A model generated the notes under the pieces. That model saw nothing but the letters and a program-made list of their open reading frames with translations, had not been told where the DNA came from and did not search any database. A DNA stretch of 64,000 bases from Cyclobacteriaceae bacterium (GTDB taxonomy: Bacteria; Bacteroidota; Bacteroidia; Cytophagales; Cyclobacteriaceae). Both the position numbers and the translations under genes were made by a program. Below are positions 61,699 through 64,000 of this stretch, in pieces (positions within the stretch are counted from its first letter, which is position 1; each line of letters begins with the position of its first letter). Where the stretch lies: positions 3,162,001-3,226,000 of the forward strand of contig JAHBUD010000001.1 of NCBI GenBank assembly GCA_019638255.1, read 5' to 3'.

Positions 61699-62919
61699 AT
61701 GCATAAAGTCGTTACCCTCCAACGAGTTTTTCACCGGGGCACGCCCTGCATCGCCTTATTTTTAAAATGGGATGATGAACTGGTTAATCAGGTAAAGAAA
61801 ATACCCGGCCGTAAGTACAGCAGCACCATGAAATGCTGGTACCTGGAAGAGTGCGAAGGTGTTGTAGAATTGATTAGCAAAAAGCTGGAGCAATATGCCA
61901 CCATTAATACCGAAGCGTTAGTACATCAGCAACCTTATCCCGATAAATCGAAATCAGAATCTGTACATAAACCCTCTGTGGAACAACCTTCTCCATTTGA
62001 AAAGGCGGAGTCCAAAGAGGAAACCATGTTGCCAATACGTTCTATGACAGTCTACCGGGAGCAGGCGCTTACCGCGATGGAGCAAAAACTGAAATTAAAA
62101 GGTTATGCTGCTAACACGATGCGTACCTACCTGCAACATTTCAAAGAGTTTCTTCAGTTTTTTCCGGACAGTGACCCGATGGATTTAACCGAAGCCGAGA
62201 TTACGCATTACATGCTCTTTTTAGTTGAGAAGAAGAGATTAAGCCGGAGTTCGCAAAACAGTACCATCAATGCCATTAAGTTCTTTTACGAAAAAGTGTT
62301 GCGCCAGCAGCGCAAGGTATATTACCTCGAACGACCTTTAAAGGAACACCGGTTGCCGGAGGTTCTAAGCCAGGAAGAAATCATGATGATTTTTTCGAAC
62401 ATCAACAACCTGAAACATCGGTTAATGCTGATGTTGATTTACGATGCCGGGTTAAGGCGAAGCGAGTTACTGGGGTTACGTATTGGCGATGTTGATATCA
62501 ATCGTTCGATTATTTTCATTAAAAGCGGCAAGGGGCGCAAGGACCGGCAATGCATATTGGGAAAAAGTTTGGTACCGATGTTGAACGAATACATGGATCA
62601 ATACAAGCCCGGTTACTGGATGTTTGAAGGCCAGGGAGGCGCACAGTACAGTGCTACCAGTTTGCAAATTATTTTGAAACGCGCTGTGAGCAAGGCAGGC
62701 ATACGGAAGCGTGTGCGATTGCACATGTTGCGGCATTCGTTCGCTACGCACATGTTGGAGGCGGGCACGTCTACCCGGTACATACAGGCATTGTTGGGTC
62801 ATGAGTCACCCAAAACCACGGAGATTTACGCGCAGGTTACCCGTTTTGGTTTAGAGAAAATTATGAGTCCGCTGGACCAAATGGCCGTATCGAAGCAGTT
62901 GCGGGGCGATGAGGAATAA
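61699..62919 (+). CDS. Tyrosine recombinase/integrase with an added N-terminal domain
   Basis: The 406-residue protein has an N-terminal domain of about 100 residues (HRGTPCIALFLKWDDEL, ARKYSS-like GRKYSSTMKCWY) found in Bacteroidota integrases. The SAM-like core-binding domain (YAANTMRTYLQHFKEFLQF) follows, then a catalytic domain. The catalytic residues are Arg in DAGLRRSELLGL (about 254), Lys in SGKGRKDRQ, His/Arg in LHMLRHSFATHM, His in LLGHESPKTTEIYAQV and Tyr at about 376. All are present. The spacing between the second and third catalytic patches leaves no room for the extra IntI segment. It is followed by an integron-like array on the same strand. Confidence 0.93.
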   Translation: MHKVVTLQRVFHRGTPCIALFLKWDDELVNQVKKIPGRKYSSTMKCWYLEECEGVVELISKKLEQYATINTEALVHQQPYPDKSKSESVHKPSVEQPSPFEKAESKEETMLPIRSMTVYREQALTAMEQKLKLKGYAANTMRTYLQHFKEFLQFFPDSDPMDLTEAEITHYMLFLVEKKRLSRSSQNSTINAIKFFYEKVLRQQRKVYYLERPLKEHRLPEVLSQEEIMMIFSNINNLKHRLMLMLIYDAGLRRSELLGLRIGDVDINRSIIFIKSGKGRKDRQCILGKSLVPMLNEYMDQYKPGYWMFEGQGGAQYSATSLQIILKRAVSKAGIRKRVRLHMLRHSFATHMLEAGTSTRYIQALLGHESPKTTEIYAQVTRFGLEKIMSPLDQMAVSKQLRGDEE

Positions 62920-63037
62920 CGAAACTGCACAAAAAATATATCAGCGTTTCCAGTTCATTTTCAAGGTTTTTATTGTCAAAAACTGGCCGGTTGACATAAA
63001 TACAATATATTGAATAGCAGAAACAGAAACGTTAGGT
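62918..63037 (+). other. Left boundary of the cassette array (attI- or attC-like palindrome)
   Basis: The recombinase stop TAAC is followed by inverted elements: CTGC (62925-62928) with GCAG (63017-63020) and AATATAT (62935-62941) with ATATATT (63005-63011). A further inverted pair TGTCAA/TTGACA lies inside. The end is a consensus core site GTTAGGT (63031-63037), which fits GTTRRRY. The outer arms are weak and AT-rich, so only the core site is well supported. Confidence 0.4.
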
Positions 63038-63541
63038 GCAAGGCGGTTCGGACAGATAAAAGAAATGAAAAAAAGATTAGTAATTAGTTTATCGATAACC
63101 ATTGGACTCCTGTTAGTATTATTAATTCCGACATTTGAGCTAATTGACTGGGGATTTCTTGAAAGCATAGCAATGCTTATTCATTGGCCACTTTTTGGAG
63201 CAGCGTTCTTTGGAGATAATAGTGGCGGAACAATTACATTCTTGATTTTTTGGTATGGAGCAATTATTGCACTTGGGACTTGGATAGCATACTATACAAT
63301 TCAAATAATAACAAATAAAGATTAAGTTAGCTATTGACACCGCAGACAAATTCACCACTGGACAAGATTTTACTCCGCAGACAATTTAATAAAAGAATAA
63401 TTGAAGGAGTTGTTGACGCTGGACGGTTCCGTCTGACCTGGACTCGTAGGTCGACATCGACTCGTTGGACTAATTTAATTTCAACTGTCAACTCTGACTC
63501 TTTATTATATTACGGTCTGACAGAACCGCCCAGCACCTAAC
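63031..63541 (+). mobile_element. Cassette-like unit 1 with 19-bp inverted ends
   Basis: The unit begins GTTAGGTGCAAGGCGGTTC and ends GAACCGCCCAGCACCTAAC, an inverted pair with 17 of 19 matching. In integrons the start of a cassette is complementary to the R'' box of its own attC, which is exactly this case (GTTAGGT/ACCTAAC). It holds one convincing gene (63065-63325). The remaining 200 bases (63326-63534) contain only a weak open frame. Confidence 0.6.
63065..63325 (+). CDS. 86-residue membrane protein of cassette 1
   Basis: I recognise no family. The protein begins MKKRLVISLSITIGLLLVLL, a signal-anchor. It has a second hydrophobic segment (FLESIAMLIHWPLFGAAFFG) and a third (TITFLIFWYGAIIALGTWIAYYTIQII), so three membrane helices. 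The ATG follows an A-rich GATAAAAGAA leader. The codon use is more AT-rich than the backbone genes. It starts 34 bases after the GTTAGGT core site, as expected of a cassette gene, and function is unknown. Confidence 0.75.
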   Translation: MKKRLVISLSITIGLLLVLLIPTFELIDWGFLESIAMLIHWPLFGAAFFGDNSGGTITFLIFWYGAIIALGTWIAYYTIQIITNKD

Positions 63542-63698
63542 AACGTGTTTATGCCAGCTTGGGGTTTTGTATAAAATGTAAATCGTTTTCTTAATTTAGT
63601 GTCTCAACGGTGGACATTTTGGTCATGGTCGTGTTTGTCATGCTGCGCATTTAACAAACACTCCTATTCCCAAGCCGTCATAAACACAAACGTTGCCA
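63535..63698 (+). other. attC-like recombination site
   Basis: R''-like ACCTAAC (63535-63541) is followed by an unpaired AAC, the arm GTGTTTATG-CCA-GCTTGGG, about 100 bases of variable sequence, the complementary arm CCAAGC-CGT-CATAAACAC (63670-63687), an unpaired AAAC, and GTT (63692-63694). Outer boxes, short spacers and paired inner arms are the layout of an integron attC. The last R' box reads GTTGCCA and departs from GTTRRRY. Confidence 0.6.
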
Positions 63699-63715
63699 GC
63701 AATAGCGCGGGACAG

Positions 63716-64000
63716 ATGAGACCACTAATAATATTTCTGACGACAATTATTTCACAGACGACTTTTGGACAAGTGGTTAACTCGGTGTCAGCTGACAAGA
63801 CAGGAATGTATTACTACTCGGTGGACTCGTTAATTCAGAGAATTGAAAAAGAAAAAAGGATTGAAAAAATAATTTTAAAAGCGGACTGGTCGACAATTCA
63901 AGATTTTCCAGAGACGATTAGGAATATCAAAATCGTAAAGCAGGACAAAACAAAGAATTATAAAACAAAAGACCTCGGTGACAATGAGGTGTTATTCAAA
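63716..64000 (+). CDS. Exported protein of a second cassette (3' end outside the window)
   Basis: An open frame starts with ATG 22 bases after the R'-like GTT and runs through the window end (95 codons seen). The N-terminus RPLIIFLTTIISQTTFGQVV is a signal peptide; the rest is charged and lysine-rich (RIEKEKRIEKIILKADW, KIVKQDKTKNYKTKDLGDNE). The KADWSTIQDFPETIRNIKIV stretch suggests a leucine-rich-repeat-like or mixed beta/alpha start, but this is speculation. No family is recognised. Position fits a cassette gene. Confidence 0.65.
   Translation, partial: MRPLIIFLTTIISQTTFGQVVNSVSADKTGMYYYSVDSLIQRIEKEKRIEKIILKADWSTIQDFPETIRNIKIVKQDKTKNYKTKDLGDNEVLFK

Noticed and set aside
63334..63540. 68-codon open frame (TTG start) in the second half of cassette 1
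   Set aside because: It has a weak start and a low-complexity Ser/Thr/Arg-rich translation, and its stop is simply the TAA of the ACCTAAC box. Kept as non-coding, though a fragment of an old gene is possible.
63031..63541. Simple MITE or IS remnant with 19-bp terminal inverted repeats
   Set aside because: Considered seriously. No transposase, and only AAC repeated at the flanks; the outer arms continue into an attC-like fold and begin with the integron core consensus. The cassette reading is favoured, but the MITE reading is not excluded.
1..64000. CRISPR arrays, tRNA or rRNA genes
   Set aside because: No regularly spaced direct repeats and no tRNA or rRNA-like sequence were seen on either strand; this was by eye only.

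Overview
The window reads as a chromosomal segment of an aerobic member of the Bacteroidota, most likely the order Cytophagales. Evidence: a type IX secretion C-terminal sorting domain, a complete alternative complex III operon (actABCDEF) joined to cytochrome c oxidase genes, promoter boxes of the Bacteroidota form TTTG-N19-TAnnTTTG, the long form of IspG, lipobox-bearing lipoproteins, DUF5916 and GH127 proteins, and little use of Shine-Dalgarno sites. Almost all of it looks like ordinary vertically inherited backbone. The last ~1.1 kb is different: AT-rich and accessory in character.

Layout. 1-3.5 kb: the 3' part of a huge secreted PKD/Ig-type protein with an Omp28-like domain and a sorting domain. 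3.6-6.8 kb: TerC-type membrane protein, DinB/YfiT-like protein, YheT-like hydrolase and an SRAP-family protein that has lost its catalytic residues. 7.1-13.3 kb: lipoprotein, small membrane protein, ispG, SDR, MlaE/MlaF lipid ABC transporter, DsrE-like protein. 13.3-18.6 kb (minus): Sco-like protein, DUF420, a small CxxC protein, DUF983 and a large NtrY-like sensor kinase. 18.7-33.9 kb (minus): one long respiratory operon, actA-F, ctaC, ctaD, ctaA, ctaB, two subunit III genes and subunit IV, with a recognisable promoter before actA and a terminator after subunit IV. Quinol is oxidised by alternative complex III, and electrons pass through its c-hemes to the CuA centre and heme a/a3 oxidase; CtaA and CtaB make heme A.

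34-46 kb: TIGR02757 protein, GH127 arabinofuranosidase-like lipoprotein, Na/Pi symporter, then a formate/molybdenum neighbourhood (FdhF/YdeP-type oxidoreductase, a 44-residue membrane peptide translationally coupled to it, SDR, ferredoxin, DUF885 peptidase-like lipoprotein, FdhD, hydrolase). 46-51 kb: a small protein plus nucleotidyltransferase pair, formate-tetrahydrofolate ligase, TrmN6-like methyltransferase, YceI with a MarR regulator, and a HigBA toxin-antitoxin. 51-61.7 kb: M3 and M1 peptidases, SMP-30 lipoprotein, small membrane protein, ferredoxin-NAD(P) reductase, DUF5916 protein, purB. REP-like imperfect palindromes lie in several intergenic gaps.

61.7-64 kb is the most interesting part. 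A tyrosine recombinase is followed on the same strand by what looks like an integron-type cassette array. A 511-bp unit with an 86-residue membrane protein begins with a GTTAGGT core site and ends in its exact complement ACCTAAC, inside a 19-bp inverted repeat. The latter opens an attC-like folded site (63535-63698) with paired inner arms and short unpaired spacers. A second cassette-like gene starts just behind it and runs off the window. The recombinase shows no sign of the extra segment that marks classical IntI proteins, so this may be an undescribed integron-like system of Bacteroidota.
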